From positions 310,001 through 374,000 of the forward strand of contig NZ_KB894765.1 in assembly GCF_000374625.1 (NCBI RefSeq): a stretch of DNA of 64,000 bases. The letters are read 5' to 3'. The DNA is from Allobrachymonas chironomi DSM 19884. GTDB lineage: Bacteria; Pseudomonadota; Gammaproteobacteria; Burkholderiales; Burkholderiaceae_C. Positions 20,626-31,480 of the stretch are shown here, in pieces. The notes under the pieces were generated by a model, which worked only from the letters and a program-made list of their open reading frames with translations, was not told the origin of the DNA and searched no databases. The position numbers and the translations under genes are program-made. Position 1 is the stretch's first letter; each line of letters opens with the position of its first letter.

Positions 20626-21297
20626 ATGCTCGACCGGGAAGGATTCCGTCCCAACGTCGGCATCATCTTGCTCAACCGCAAGAATCAGGTGTTCTGGGGC
20701 AAGCGTATTCGCACCCACAGTTGGCAATTCCCCCAAGGCGGCATAGATCGCGGGGAGTCGCCCGAACAGGCCATGTACCGTGAGCTGCGCGAGGAGGTAG
20801 GCCTTCATCCGCACCACGTACGCATCGTCGCCAGAACCCGGGACTGGTTGCGCTATGAAGTGCCCGACCGTTTTATCCGCCGCGAATCGCGCGGCCACTA
20901 CAAGGGCCAGAAGCAGATCTGGTACCTGCTGCAGCTACTGGGTCAGGACTGGGAGCTGGACCTGCGTGCCAGCGACCGCCCCGAATTCGATGCCTGGCGC
21001 TGGAATGACTACTGGGTTCCGCTTGATGTCGTCGTCGAGTTCAAGCGTGGCGTCTACGAAATGGCGCTGACCGAACTGGCGCGCTTCCTGCCGCGCAACG
21101 ACCAGCGCAACCGTTATCTGCGCAACCACCAGGGCAAGCCGCGCACCCTGCATTCCGACGAAGCACAACGTGGTGCCGGCAACCTGCGCCCGCTGCAATC
21201 TGCCGCGCTGCGCAACACCCTGGACCTGCCTCCGGGTGCCAGTTTCGATCCGCAACCCCCTACCCTGCCGCCCAACGCAGGCGATACCCCATCATGA
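20626..21297 (+). CDS. rppH: RNA pyrophosphohydrolase (Nudix)
   Basis: RppH removes pyrophosphate from mRNA 5' ends and so opens them to RNase E. From [17 protein letters not shown] it has 223 residues, longer than the roughly 176 of E. coli because of a Pro/Arg-rich tail. The Nudix box is complete (GGIDRGE at 38-44, RELREEVGL at 52-60), preceded by the family segment [10 protein letters not shown]. The start at 20626 has SD-like ttggagtt upstream. It overlaps the next gene by four bases. Both RppH and RNase E are encoded in this window. Confidence 0.95.
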   Translation: MLDREGFRPNVGIILLNRKNQVFWGKRIRTHSWQFPQGGIDRGESPEQAMYRELREEVGLHPHHVRIVARTRDWLRYEVPDRFIRRESRGHYKGQKQIWYLLQLLGQDWELDLRASDRPEFDAWRWNDYWVPLDVVVEFKRGVYEMALTELARFLPRNDQRNRYLRNHQGKPRTLHSDEAQRGAGNLRPLQSAALRNTLDLPPGASFDPQPPTLPPNAGDTPS

Positions 21298-21869
21298 AAA
21301 TTGTGCACTCCCTGGCAGGCTGCAGCCTGCTGGCCCTCGGCCTGCTTGTCGGCACCGCCAGCCAGGCCCAGATCAGCCTGTGGGGCGGTGGCCCCAAGGA
21401 AGAACAGCCCGAAATCCTCAAGGAAAAGAAGCAGGAGAGCGCGGTGCCGCCAGCACCGGCACTGAGCACGCGCCATCTCGCGGATATTGCGATGCCGGAG
21501 TTCTCCGCGCTGCGCACCTCGGTCGATCTCGACAGCGTCGAAGTCGCGCCTGACGGCATCGTGCGCTATGTGGTGCTGATGCAGGGCAGCGATGGCAGCG
21601 GCAGCCGCAGTGCCTACTACCAGGGCATCAACTGCAATGCCTTTGCCGTGCGCACGTATGCACGCTACGACTTCAACGCCACGCCGCCCGGCTGGGAAGA
21701 GGTCGATACCGACTGGGCCGACCTGCACGATCGCCAGAGCAACCGCCAGGCCCGCGCCATTGCCAGCAGCGGCCTGTGCACCGGCCTGACACCGCCCACC
21801 TCTTCGCGCGATGCGCGCCGCATCCTGCGTACCGGCCAGTCGCTCTGGGACCGTGCCACGGGCTACTGA
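21294..21869 (+). CDS. CNP1-like family secreted protein
   Basis: The protein has 191 residues with an N-terminal signal peptide (about 1-26, cleavage near ASQAQ). The mature part matches the CNP1-like family, known mainly from betaproteobacteria: LADIAMPEF, a YVVLM strand, [17 protein letters not shown] and LCTG near the end. Two cysteines (in INCN and GLCTG) could form a disulfide in the periplasm. Its function is unknown. It is coupled to rppH by an ATGA overlap and ends ten bases from the convergent proB. Confidence 0.85.
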   Translation: MKIVHSLAGCSLLALGLLVGTASQAQISLWGGGPKEEQPEILKEKKQESAVPPAPALSTRHLADIAMPEFSALRTSVDLDSVEVAPDGIVRYVVLMQGSDGSGSRSAYYQGINCNAFAVRTYARYDFNATPPGWEEVDTDWADLHDRQSNRQARAIASSGLCTGLTPPTSSRDARRILRTGQSLWDRATGY

Positions 21870-21879
21870 GCCCGCTGCT

Positions 21880-23025
21880 TCAGAGCATCACCAGGTTGTC
21901 GCGGTGAACAAACTCCGGTTCTGCCGCGTAACCCAGGATCGCCGTGATCTCACTGGAGGGATGGCGGCATAGCTGGCGCGCCTCGTGGCTGGCATAGTTG
22001 GCCAGCCCACGGGCAATCTCCTGCCCTTCCGGGCTGCAGATGGCAATCACCTCACCACGGCGGAATTCGCCGCGCACCTCGGTCATGCCGATCGGCAACA
22101 GGCTCTTGCCCTCGTTCTTCAGCTTGGCCACGGCACCGGCATCCACCAGCACCGAACCGTGCAGCTTCAGGTGATCCTTCATCCACTGCTTGCGTGCCTG
22201 CATCTTGGGCGTGGTGGCAATCAGGGCGGTACCGATCACCTCGCCCCGCATCAGACGCAGCAGCGCATCCGGCTCACGGCCCCAGGCGATCACGGTGCTG
22301 GCACCGGAACCCGCCGCACGGCGTGCCGCCAGCACCTTGGTCAGCATGCCCCCGGTACCGATCGTGCTGCCGGCACCGCCGGCCATGGCCTCCAGCGCCG
22401 GATCACCGGCACGGGCCACCTGCACCAGCTGCGCCTGCGGGTTCTTGCGCGGATCGGCATCGAACAGGCCTTTCTGGTCGGTCAGGATCACCAGCAGGTC
22501 GGCCTCGATCAGATTGGCCACCAGCGCACCCAGGGTGTCGTTGTCGCCGAGCTTGATCTCGTCGGTGATCACGGTATCGTTCTCGTTGATCACCGGCAGC
22601 ACGCCGAGCTCCAGCAGCGTCAGCAGCGTCGAGCGGGCATTCAGATAACGCTCGCGATCGGCCAGATCCGCGTGCGTGAGCAGAATCTGCGCCGACTGCA
22701 GGTGATTTTCACGCAACTTGGTCTCGTACATCTGCGCCAGACCCATCTGGCCGACGGCAGCCGCCGCCTGCAGCTCGTTCACTTCCTTCGGGCGCGTGCG
22801 CCAGCCCAGACGCAGCATGCCTTCCGCGATGGCACCGCTGGACACCATCACCACCTCGCGTCCATCGGCCCGCAGCGCGGCCAACTGGCGACACCATTCG
22901 CCAATGGCCGCCTCATCCAGCCCGCGCCCTTCGTTGGTAACCAGGCTGGAGCCCACCTTCACGACAATGCGGCGGGCGGCCAGCAGCATGCTGACGGGAT
23001 CGGGCTGAAAGGCAAGATCGGACAT
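21880..23025 (-). CDS. proB: Glutamate 5-kinase
   Basis: ProB phosphorylates glutamate, the first and feedback-inhibited step of proline synthesis. The 381-residue protein has an amino-acid-kinase domain ([35 protein letters not shown]) and a C-terminal PUA domain from about 285 ([24 protein letters not shown]). It is the last gene of rplU-rpmA-obg-proB, 57 bases after obg, an arrangement common in Burkholderiales. proA is not in the window. Confidence 0.97.
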   Translation of the reverse strand: MSDLAFQPDPVSMLLAARRIVVKVGSSLVTNEGRGLDEAAIGEWCRQLAALRADGREVVMVSSGAIAEGMLRLGWRTRPKEVNELQAAAAVGQMGLAQMYETKLRENHLQSAQILLTHADLADRERYLNARSTLLTLLELGVLPVINENDTVITDEIKLGDNDTLGALVANLIEADLLVILTDQKGLFDADPRKNPQAQLVQVARAGDPALEAMAGGAGSTIGTGGMLTKVLAARRAAGSGASTVIAWGREPDALLRLMRGEVIGTALIATTPKMQARKQWMKDHLKLHGSVLVDAGAVAKLKNEGKSLLPIGMTEVRGEFRRGEVIAICSPEGQEIARGLANYASHEARQLCRHPSSEITAILGYAAEPEFVHRDNLVML

Positions 23026-23082
23026 GATGGGAGATCGGGACGGATTCTGGAAGGCGCGGCAGCGGCAACGCCAATGGTGGGC

Positions 23083-24643
<1,561 letters not shown>

Positions 24644-24663
24644 GACTTACTCTCCTTCCGGAA

Positions 24664-24975
24664 TCAAGCGTTGATGGAAGCAATTTCCAGTTCGGTAAAT
24701 TGCTGACGGTGACCCTGGCGCTTCTGGTAATGCTTGCGACGGCGCATCTTGAAGATGCGGACCTTGTCGTGCTTGCCATGTGCGACCACCTTGGCCACTA
24801 CGGTTGCGCCGGAAACCAGGGGAGTTCCCACGGTCAGGCTGTCGCCGTTGCCGACTGCCAGTACCTGATCGATGGTGATCTCTTTACCTTCGTCCGCAGC
24901 AATCTGTTCTACCTTGATCTTGTCGCCGGCTGCTACGCGATACTGCTTGCCGCCGGTTTTTATGACTGCGTACAT
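24664..24975 (-). CDS. rplU: 50S ribosomal protein L21
   Basis: L21 has 103 residues, the usual length, starting [14 protein letters not shown] and containing [16 protein letters not shown]-type basic residues ([16 protein letters not shown]) for 23S rRNA binding. It is the first gene of rplU-rpmA-obg-proB with a well-formed promoter about 53-81 bases upstream of the start. Confidence 0.99.
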   Translation of the reverse strand: MYAVIKTGGKQYRVAAGDKIKVEQIAADEGKEITIDQVLAVGNGDSLTVGTPLVSGATVVAKVVAHGKHDKVRIFKMRRRKHYQKRQGHRQQFTELEIASINA

Positions 24976-25027
24976 ATGTAAACCTCAAATGAATGAACTT
25001 GCCAGACGGATTTCCAGCAAGCCAAAG

Positions 25028-25056
25028 ATAATAGCGCATTGCACCACTAACGTCAA
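25028..25056 (-). promoter_or_regulatory. Sigma-70 promoter of rplU-rpmA
   Basis: On the minus strand TTGACG (25051-25056) and TATTAT (25028-25033) are separated by exactly 17 bases. This is close to consensus, as expected for a ribosomal protein operon. Confidence 0.85.
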
Positions 25057-25109
25057 GCAAGTGGCTGCTGCACAGCAACAACTTCGGCTGGAACTGGCAG
25101 TACCCCTCC

Positions 25110-25136
25110 TTGGACAGCGCTGCGGCCTCCTATAAT
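25110..25136 (+). promoter_or_regulatory. Sigma-70 promoter of ispB
   Basis: TTGGAC (25110-25115) precedes a perfect TATAAT (25131-25136) by 15 bases. Transcription would start near 25143, which argues against translation from the GTG at 25151. Confidence 0.6.
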
Positions 25137-25216
25137 TAGCGGATGACTTCGTGGTCACCGCCCTGTCGAGGACAGCACGTGACCGGACGTTGCCACCCAT
25201 TTTTCAGGAATCCGCC

Positions 25217-26194
25217 TTGTCTGCCTCGCCACAACCATCCGCCCTGTCCCTGGTCGCTCCTGACATGCAGGCCGTGGACCGCGTGATACAGAACCGACTG
25301 GATACCCGCGTACCGCTGGTGGCCGAAGTGGCGCAATACATCATCTCTGCCGGTGGCAAGCGCCTGCGCCCGGCCATGCTGCTGATGATGGCCAACGCCC
25401 TGGGCTACCAGGGGACGCTGCACCATCACCTGGCAGCGCTGATCGAATTCATCCATACCGCCACCCTGCTGCACGATGACGTGGTGGACGAATCCACGCT
25501 GCGCCGCAACCGCCCTACCGCCAACGCCACCTTCGGCAACCCGGCCAGCGTGCTGGTGGGCGACTTCATCTACACGCGTGCCTTCCAGATGATGGTAGAG
25601 ACACACAATATGCGCGTGATGGAAATCCTCGCCGAAGCCACCAACGTGATCTCCGAAGGCGAGGTCATGCAGCTGATGAACATGCACGATGCCTCGCTCG
25701 ACGAAGCCGGCTACCTGCACGTGATCCGCTCCAAGACCGCCAAGCTGTTCGAAGCCAGCACGCGCCTGAGCGCCGTGATTGCCGGCTGCGACGTGGCCCA
25801 GGAAGAGCGCTGCGCCGAATACGGCCAGGCACTCGGCACAGCGTTCCAGATCATCGACGATGTGCTGGATTACGAAGGCCAGGTCGAGGAGCTCGGCAAG
25901 AACGTGGGGGATGACCTGCGCGAAGGCAAGGCCACGCTGCCGCTGATCCTGGCGATGCGCATGGGCACGCCGGAACAGGCCACGCTGGTGCGTGAGGCGA
26001 TCGAGAACGGCTCGGTCGAGCGCCTGCATGATGTGGTGGCAGTGGTACGCAACACCGGCGCCCTGGACGGTGCCCGCGAAGCAGCCGCCGCCGAGGCCCA
26101 GCGGGCCATCGACGCCATGGCCACCCTGCCCGTCAACGCCTGGAGCGATGCCCTGCGCGAACTGGCCGGCCAGCTGCAGCACCGCAAAACCTGA
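25217..26194 (+). CDS. ispB: Octaprenyl diphosphate synthase (trans-polyprenyl synthase)
   Basis: IspB makes the ubiquinone side chain by chain extension with isopentenyl diphosphate. Motifs are GGKRLRP, the first Asp-rich DDVVDESTLRR, the chain-length region and the second DDVLDYEG, with the KxxG segment EGKATLPL near the end. I chose the TTG at 25217 because caggaa lies six bases upstream and the promoter leaves almost no leader for the GTG at 25151. The longer form would be 347 residues against 325. It is divergent from rplU. Confidence 0.93.
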   Translation: MSASPQPSALSLVAPDMQAVDRVIQNRLDTRVPLVAEVAQYIISAGGKRLRPAMLLMMANALGYQGTLHHHLAALIEFIHTATLLHDDVVDESTLRRNRPTANATFGNPASVLVGDFIYTRAFQMMVETHNMRVMEILAEATNVISEGEVMQLMNMHDASLDEAGYLHVIRSKTAKLFEASTRLSAVIAGCDVAQEERCAEYGQALGTAFQIIDDVLDYEGQVEELGKNVGDDLREGKATLPLILAMRMGTPEQATLVREAIENGSVERLHDVVAVVRNTGALDGAREAAAAEAQRAIDAMATLPVNAWSDALRELAGQLQHRKT

Positions 26195-26238
26195 GCATGA
26201 TGCCTGCAGCCTGCGTGCTGCATGTCTACAATGCTTGC

Positions 26239-27141
26239 ATGAACGCAAGCACACTCTCCCTGGATGCGGCCCTCAACGCCGACCTCCACTGCCACTCGAC
26301 CGTATCCGACGGTACGCAATCGCCCGAATGGCTGGCGCAGCGTGCGGCCGACAATGGTGTCCGGCTCTGGGCGCTGACCGACCACGACGAGGTCGCCGGC
26401 TGCGCCCGCGCCGCAGCTGCAGCTGCAGCACTGCAGCTGCCGTTTCTGGCCGGCGTGGAAATCTCCATCACCTATATCGACAAGACGGTACACATCGTGG
26501 GCCTGGGCGTGGATCCCGAGCACCCGGGCCTGGTCGAGGGCCTGCGCCGGACACGCGGCGGACGTGACGAGCGCGCACGCGAGATCGCGCAGCAGCTGGC
26601 GGAAGCCGGCATTCCCGGAGCGTATGAAGGAGCCCTGAAGTTTGTCGGCAACCCCGACCTGATTTCGCGTTCGCACTTTGCCCGCTTCCTGGTCGAGGTC
26701 GGGGCCTGCGCCGATGTGCCGGAGGTGTTTCGCCACTACCTGACCGAAGGCAAGCCCGGCTTTGTGCCGCACCGCTGGGCCTCGCTGGAGCAGTCCGTGC
26801 AGTGGATTACCGATGCCGGCGGTGTCGCCATCATTGCGCACCCGGCACGCTACGACTTCACGCCACAGGAAGAACACATCCTGTTCTCGCGCTTCAAGGA
26901 ACTGGGCGGACAGGGCGTGGAAGTCATGACCAGCAGCCACTCCGAAGCCGAAGTGCAGAAATACGCCCAGATGGCGCGCGATTACGGCCTGTACGCCTCC
27001 CGAGGCAGCGATTTCCACTCACCCGACGAAAGCCGCATCGATCTGGGCACATTGCCTGCCCTGCCCGGCGGACTGCAGCCCGTCTGGCAGCTGCTGGGCA
27101 AGCGCATCCGCTACCCCCACACTGCTTCCACCGGAGCCTGA
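26239..27141 (+). CDS. PHP-domain phosphoesterase (RNase AM / YciV-TrpH type)
   Basis: The protein has 300 residues with PHP metal motifs: DLHCHSTVSDG (motif 1), ALTDHDEV (motif 2), a middle HFARFLV segment, AIIAHPARYD (motif 3) and RGSDFHSPDE (motif 4). E. coli YciV of this family has 5'-to-3' exonuclease activity and nucleoside bisphosphate phosphatase activity. The start at 26239 puts DLHCHS close to the N-terminus as in relatives; an upstream in-frame ATG at 26197 is less likely. It is followed two bases later by the YciO gene, the same neighbour pair as in many proteobacteria. Confidence 0.93.
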   Translation: MNASTLSLDAALNADLHCHSTVSDGTQSPEWLAQRAADNGVRLWALTDHDEVAGCARAAAAAAALQLPFLAGVEISITYIDKTVHIVGLGVDPEHPGLVEGLRRTRGGRDERAREIAQQLAEAGIPGAYEGALKFVGNPDLISRSHFARFLVEVGACADVPEVFRHYLTEGKPGFVPHRWASLEQSVQWITDAGGVAIIAHPARYDFTPQEEHILFSRFKELGGQGVEVMTSSHSEAEVQKYAQMARDYGLYASRGSDFHSPDESRIDLGTLPALPGGLQPVWQLLGKRIRYPHTASTGA

Positions 27142-27142
27142 C

Positions 27143-27778
27143 ATGGCCTTCCTGCTGAATATCCACCCCGACGATCCGCAACCACGGCTGCTGCGCCAGG
27201 CCGCCGAACTGCTGCGCAAGGGCGAAGTGCTGGCGGTACCCACCGATTCCAGCTATGCGCTGGTCTGCCATCTGGACGACAAGGCTGCCAGCGACCAGCT
27301 GCGCCGCATCCGCCAGATGGACGACAAGCACCTGCTGACGCTGCTGTGCCGCGATCTGAGTGAACTGTCCAGCTATGCACGGGTCGACAACCGCCAGTTC
27401 CGCCTGCTCAAGCAGGCCACGCCCGGCCCGTTCGTCTTCGTGCTCGAAGCCTCGAAGGAGGTACCGCGCCGCCTCAGCCACCCCTCGCGCAAGACCATCG
27501 GCCTGCGCGTGCCGGCGCACAAGACGCTGCTGGCCCTGCTGGAAGAACACGGTGCACCACTGCTGAGCGCCTCCCTAATCCTGCCCGGCGAAGAAGACCC
27601 GCTGAACGATCCGGACGAGATCATGGACCGGCTGGAACACCAGGTGGCTGCCGTGGTGGCCAGCGGCAGCTGCCCGCTGCAGCCCACCACCGTGGTCGAC
27701 CTGACGCCGATGGACCAGGGCGAGGCCCCGGAACTGATCCGCCACGGAGCCGGCGACCCGGCCCTGCTCGGCCTCTGA
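27143..27778 (+). CDS. Sua5/YciO/YrdC-family protein, YciO branch
   Basis: The protein has 211 residues with the family nucleotide and RNA-binding fold: VLAVPTDSSYALVCHLDD near the start, KHLLTLLCRDL, TPGPFVFVLEA, and KTIGLRVPAHK. The context beside the PHP protein and the length point to the YciO branch rather than the essential TsaC. Whether it makes threonylcarbamoyl-AMP is unproven. It starts two bases after the PHP gene stop. Confidence 0.92.
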   Translation: MAFLLNIHPDDPQPRLLRQAAELLRKGEVLAVPTDSSYALVCHLDDKAASDQLRRIRQMDDKHLLTLLCRDLSELSSYARVDNRQFRLLKQATPGPFVFVLEASKEVPRRLSHPSRKTIGLRVPAHKTLLALLEEHGAPLLSASLILPGEEDPLNDPDEIMDRLEHQVAAVVASGSCPLQPTTVVDLTPMDQGEAPELIRHGAGDPALLGL

Positions 27779-27815
27779 GCCGCCTGTTCCCGCCCGACTG
27801 ACACGGAAGTACCCC

Positions 27816-28484
27816 ATGGATATCAGCCAGCTCATCCAGAACATCAGCATCTATGCCATCCCGGTACTGCTGTCCATTACCCTGCACGAAGCAGCACACG
27901 GTTATGTGGCGCGCCATTTCGGCGACAACACGGCCTGGAATCTGGGCCGCGTCACGCTCAACCCGTTCAAGCACATCGATCCGGTCGGCACCATCCTGAT
28001 CCCGATTGCACTGCTGTTCATGACCGGCGGCAAGTTCCTGTTCGGCTATGCGAAGCCGGTGCCGGTGCGCATGGACCGGCTGCGCAATCCGCGTCGCGAC
28101 ATGCTGTGGGTCGCCCTGGCCGGCCCTGGCTCCAACTTCATCCAGGCGATCTTCTGGGCTGCCCTGTACTACCTGCTGCAACTGGGCGGCATCCAGGAAG
28201 AGTTTTTCCTGAAAATGTGCAGCGGCGGCGTTCTGGTCAACGTGGTGATGTTCGTGTTCAACCTGTTTCCGCTGCTCCCCCTCGACGGCGGCCGCATCCT
28301 GGCCAGCCTGCTGCCGCCGCGACTGGCCTCGCAGTTTGCGCGCATTGAACCTTTCGGCTTCTACATCGTTCTGCTGCTGGTCGTCACGGGCGTCGCAAGC
28401 GCCCTCTGGATGATGCCACTGATGCATGCCACTTACGCGGTGATTGAAACCTTGATGGCTCCCTTGATCGCACTTTTGAAGTAA
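27816..28484 (+). CDS. Site-2-type zinc metalloprotease (M50 family)
   Basis: This is an intramembrane protease-like protein of 222 residues. Zinc ligands appear in TLHEAAHGY (His24, Glu25, His28), with the third ligand in PLDGGRILA near residue 155 after several membrane helices. It has the compact M50B form without a PDZ domain, unlike RseP. The substrate is unknown. The preceding gene ends 37 bases upstream. The stop codon overlaps the promoter and operator of the next gene. Confidence 0.9.
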   Translation: MDISQLIQNISIYAIPVLLSITLHEAAHGYVARHFGDNTAWNLGRVTLNPFKHIDPVGTILIPIALLFMTGGKFLFGYAKPVPVRMDRLRNPRRDMLWVALAGPGSNFIQAIFWAALYYLLQLGGIQEEFFLKMCSGGVLVNVVMFVFNLFPLLPLDGGRILASLLPPRLASQFARIEPFGFYIVLLLVVTGVASALWMMPLMHATYAVIETLMAPLIALLK

Positions 28485-28503
28485 TGTCAAAAATTACTAT
28501 AAA
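28476..28503 (+). promoter_or_regulatory. Promoter of the NarL-type regulator with inverted repeat in the spacer
   Basis: TTGAAG (28476-28481) and TATAAA (28498-28503) are 16 bases apart. Within this promoter lies a perfect inverted repeat AGTAAT-N7-ATTACT (28480-28498), a candidate operator. The leader to the ATG at 28649 would be about 140 bases and shows no other clear structure. Confidence 0.6.
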
Positions 28504-28648
28504 ATGCTGATCATGCATCCTTAAGCGATCATTGAAACGTCACTTTTCTGCAAGTTTGACCAAACACATGGCCCAGCTTGTAGACATGATTGAATTTTTC
28601 TCATGATTGCCTGGCGGGCTGCTCCCTTCTGTTTACCACCTACCTGCC

Positions 28649-29242
28649 ATGTCCTATTTCATCATCGAAGACCATCCTCTTTACCGTGAAGCCCTGAGCA
28701 ACCTGATCCGCCGTATCAAGCCGGGATCGGATGTGGTCGAGCTGGAGCGTCTGGGCAGCCTGCCGCTGGCCGTCAAGACCCATGGCGAACCTGACGCCAT
28801 CCTGCTGGACCTGACCCTGAGCGATACGCTGGGCTACTCCGGTATCCGTGAAATCCGCCACCACTACCCGAGTGCGCTGGTCATCACGGTGTCCGACCTG
28901 CCCGATGGCGAAACCGATGCGTCCTGTCTCGAAGCCGGCAGTGACGCCTACCTGCCCAAGCAGCTCAACAGCGCCGAGCTGTACAGCTCGCTGCGCCAGC
29001 TGCTGATCCCCGACAGCGTGGAAGAAGAAAACACCCTGGCCAACAGCAAGCTGTCCAAGCGCCAGGTGCAGCTGCTGGCAGCCCTGGAAGAAGGGCTGAG
29101 CAACCGCGACATCGCCGAGCGCCTGGGCATCAGCGAGCACACGGTCAAGGTCCATCTGTGGCGCCTGTTCCGTCGTCTGGGCGTCAAGAGCCGCACCCAG
29201 GCCATCCACACGGCACGCCTGAACGGCCTGTTCAACCAGTAA
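28649..29242 (+). CDS. Orphan response regulator, NarL/LuxR type
   Basis: The 197-residue protein has a receiver domain with Asp7-Asp8-type acidic pair (EDH), phosphoacceptor Asp54 in AILLDLTLSD, Ser79 in ITVSD and Lys101 in YLPKQ. A C-terminal LuxR helix-turn-helix follows with LSKRQVQLLAALEEGLSNRDIAERLGISEHTV and VHLWRLFRRLGVKSRTQAI. No sensor kinase gene lies nearby, so its signal is unknown. I chose the ATG at 28649, which begins directly at the receiver fold (MSYFIIEDHPLYREAL). Confidence 0.93.
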   Translation: MSYFIIEDHPLYREALSNLIRRIKPGSDVVELERLGSLPLAVKTHGEPDAILLDLTLSDTLGYSGIREIRHHYPSALVITVSDLPDGETDASCLEAGSDAYLPKQLNSAELYSSLRQLLIPDSVEEENTLANSKLSKRQVQLLAALEEGLSNRDIAERLGISEHTVKVHLWRLFRRLGVKSRTQAIHTARLNGLFNQ

Positions 29243-29267
29243 ACCGACGCGCTAGCCTCCATAAGCA

Positions 29268-29299
29268 CAACGCCCCGTCTGCATCGCAGCGGGGCGTTG
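29268..29299 (+). terminator. Hairpin between convergent genes
   Basis: A 10-bp perfect stem (caacgccccg at 29268-29277 with cggggcgttg at 29290-29299) lies between the regulator and convergent rimO. The T-run is poor (ttgttgc), but the symmetry could serve both directions. Confidence 0.7.
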
Positions 29300-29322
29300 T
29301 TGCATGAAAGGACGTCCGCCGG

Positions 29323-30720
29323 TCAGATCGGCAGTGCCACCAGATCGTGGCCGTCGGTATCGACAATGCGGGCCTGGGTAAAGGTTCCCACCTTGAGCGT
29401 CTTGCTGATCTTCTGCGGCGGCAGCAGGCGCACCAGGCCATCGATCTCGGGCGCATCGGCGTAGCTGCGGCCTACGGCCCCCTTCTTGCCGAGCTGCGGC
29501 GCATGGTCAACCAGCACCTGCATGGTGGAGCCCACACGCTGCTTCAGCTTATTGGCCGAGACGGTTTCGGCCACGGCCATGAAGCGTGCACGGCGCTCTT
29601 CGCGCACCTCGTCCGGCAGCGCCCCGGCCAGCGCATTGGCGATGGCACCATCAACCGGGGAATAGGCAAAGCAGCCGGCACGATCAATCTGCGCCGCCTC
29701 GACAAAGTCCAGCAGGTCCTGGAATTCGGCCTCGGTCTCGCCGGGGAAGCCGGCGATGAAGGTGCTGCGCACCACCAGTTGCGGGCACAGCTCGCGCCAG
29801 CGCTGCAGGCGCTCCAGATTGCGCTCGCCACTGGCCGGGCGCTTCATGCGCTTGAGCACATCGGGATGGCTGTGCTGGAACGGCACGTCCAGGTAGGGCA
29901 GGATCAGACCATCCGCCATCAGCGGAATGATTTCATCCACGCTCGGGTAAGGGTAGACATAGTGCAGGCGCACCCAGGCGCCATGCTCGCGTGCCAGCTG
30001 GCCCAGCGCCTGCGCCAGCTCGAAGGTGCGCGTGCGGATCGGCTTGCCGTCCCAGAAACCGGTACGGTACTTGACGTCCACGCCGTAGGCCGAAGTGTCC
30101 TGGCTGACCACCAGCAACTCCTTGACGCCGCCCTCGAACAGGGCCTGCGCCTCTTTCAGCACATCGCCGATCGGGCGGCTGACCAGGTCGCCGCGCAGCG
30201 AGGGGATGATGCAGAAGGTGCAACGGTGGTTACAGCCTTCGCTGATTTTCAGGTAGGCATAATGGCGCGGCGTGAGCTTGATGCCAGCAGCCGGCACCAG
30301 ATCCATGAAGGGATCATGCGGACGCGGGCAGTGGTTGTGCACGGCGTCCATCACCTCCTGCGTGGCATGCGGGCCGGTGACGGCCAGCACGCTGGGATGG
30401 ATCTCGCGCACCAGGTTGTCGCCGCTGGCTCCGCTACGCGCGCCCAGGCAGCCGGTGACGATCACCTTGCCGTTTTCGGCCAGGGCTTCGCCAATGGTAT
30501 CCAGGCTTTCCTTGACGGCGTCATCGATGAAGCCGCAGGTGTTGACGATCACCAGGTCGGCCCCGGCGAAGGTCTTGGAGGTGTCATAACCCTCGGCGGA
30601 GAGCTGGGTCAGGATCAGTTCGGAATCGGTGAGCGCCTTGGGGCAGCCCAGGCTGACAAAACCGATTTTGGGGTTGCTGCCGGCGGCAGCAACAGGGGTA
30701 TCGTTGGTGGATGCACTCAT
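29323..30720 (-). CDS. rimO: Ribosomal protein S12 Asp methylthiotransferase
   Basis: RimO is a radical-SAM enzyme with two [4Fe-4S] clusters that methylthiolates an Asp of S12. The 465-residue protein has the UPF0004 cysteines Cys26, Cys62 and Cys91, the radical-SAM triad Cys163-x3-Cys167-x2-Cys170 in [10 protein letters not shown], and a C-terminal TRAM domain (about 395-465). SLRGD following the triad distinguishes RimO from MiaB. It is preceded by 59 bases containing the end of phaR. Confidence 0.97.
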   Translation of the reverse strand: MSASTNDTPVAAAGSNPKIGFVSLGCPKALTDSELILTQLSAEGYDTSKTFAGADLVIVNTCGFIDDAVKESLDTIGEALAENGKVIVTGCLGARSGASGDNLVREIHPSVLAVTGPHATQEVMDAVHNHCPRPHDPFMDLVPAAGIKLTPRHYAYLKISEGCNHRCTFCIIPSLRGDLVSRPIGDVLKEAQALFEGGVKELLVVSQDTSAYGVDVKYRTGFWDGKPIRTRTFELAQALGQLAREHGAWVRLHYVYPYPSVDEIIPLMADGLILPYLDVPFQHSHPDVLKRMKRPASGERNLERLQRWRELCPQLVVRSTFIAGFPGETEAEFQDLLDFVEAAQIDRAGCFAYSPVDGAIANALAGALPDEVREERRARFMAVAETVSANKLKQRVGSTMQVLVDHAPQLGKKGAVGRSYADAPEIDGLVRLLPPQKISKTLKVGTFTQARIVDTDGHDLVALPI

Positions 30721-30779
30721 GGTGCGTTATTGTCGCAGCTTCCACCCTTTCTGACAGCCCCTGGTGCCCGCAGACGTGA

Positions 30780-31379
30780 TCAGCGCTTGGGCTGGAAGGC
30801 CGCCAGCCACTGCTGCATGTTGGTCTGATACTGGTGCTGCAGCTGCTCCTGCATTTGCTGCATGGCCTGCTTGGACTGCTCGGAGTAGTTCTGCATCATG
30901 CTCTGCACCATCTTCTGGCCGGGCATTTCCATCATCTTGCTCCAGGCATCAGTGTTGAAGCCCGGCGTCATTTCCATCATCTTCTTCTGCATGTCGGCAA
31001 AGGCCTGGATATTGCTTTCCAGGTTGGCCCCGAAAAAGCCCTGCATGGCATGGCCGTAGAAACGGATGATGTTGGCCAGCACGGTCTCGGTGAAGATCGG
31101 GCTGCCGCCAGCCTCTTCCTCCAGGATGATCTGCAGCAGGATGCTGCGGGTCAGGTCATCGCCACTCTTGGCATCGCGCACCACGAAGCGCTCGCCCTGC
31201 ATGACCAGCGCCTTGACCTCGGCCAGCGTCACATAGGAGGAGCTGGTGGTGTCGTAGAGCCGGCGGTTCGGGTACTTCTTGATGATGCGCAGGGACGGAT
31301 CACTGGCGGTAGCCGCAGCGGCCGCATCCGCTGGCGCATCGGTCTGGCGGGAGGGGTTGGCAGTCTTGGAGGTGGCCAT
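30780..31379 (-). CDS. phaR: Polyhydroxyalkanoate synthesis repressor
   Basis: PhaR represses phasin and PHA genes and binds both DNA and polymer. From MATSKTANPS the protein has 199 residues. The PHB/PHA accumulation-regulator DNA-binding domain begins at about residue 30 (RIIKKYPNRRLYDT, VTLAEVKALVMQGERFVV). A second domain, DDLTRSILLQIILEEE, follows. The C-terminal third is Met/Gln-rich (MQKKMMEM, QQMQEQLQHQYQ), as in other PhaR. No phaC, phaA or phaB is in the window. In-frame starts upstream of 31379 are less likely. Confidence 0.93.
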   Translation of the reverse strand: MATSKTANPSRQTDAPADAAAAATASDPSLRIIKKYPNRRLYDTTSSSYVTLAEVKALVMQGERFVVRDAKSGDDLTRSILLQIILEEEAGGSPIFTETVLANIIRFYGHAMQGFFGANLESNIQAFADMQKKMMEMTPGFNTDAWSKMMEMPGQKMVQSMMQNYSEQSKQAMQQMQEQLQHQYQTNMQQWLAAFQPKR

Positions 31380-31480
31380 ATACTTGATCCTTCTGGGCAC
31401 ATCGTGGCAAATTGCACCAAGCGAGTGCATGTCCCGATGATACCTGTTCCACACCGCCCTCCTGCGCCCGGTTTACCCCT

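Noticed and set aside
26227-26232. TACAAT just upstream of the PHP gene as a promoter
   Set aside because: It is only seven bases before the start codon with no -35 box; the gene more likely reads through from ispB.
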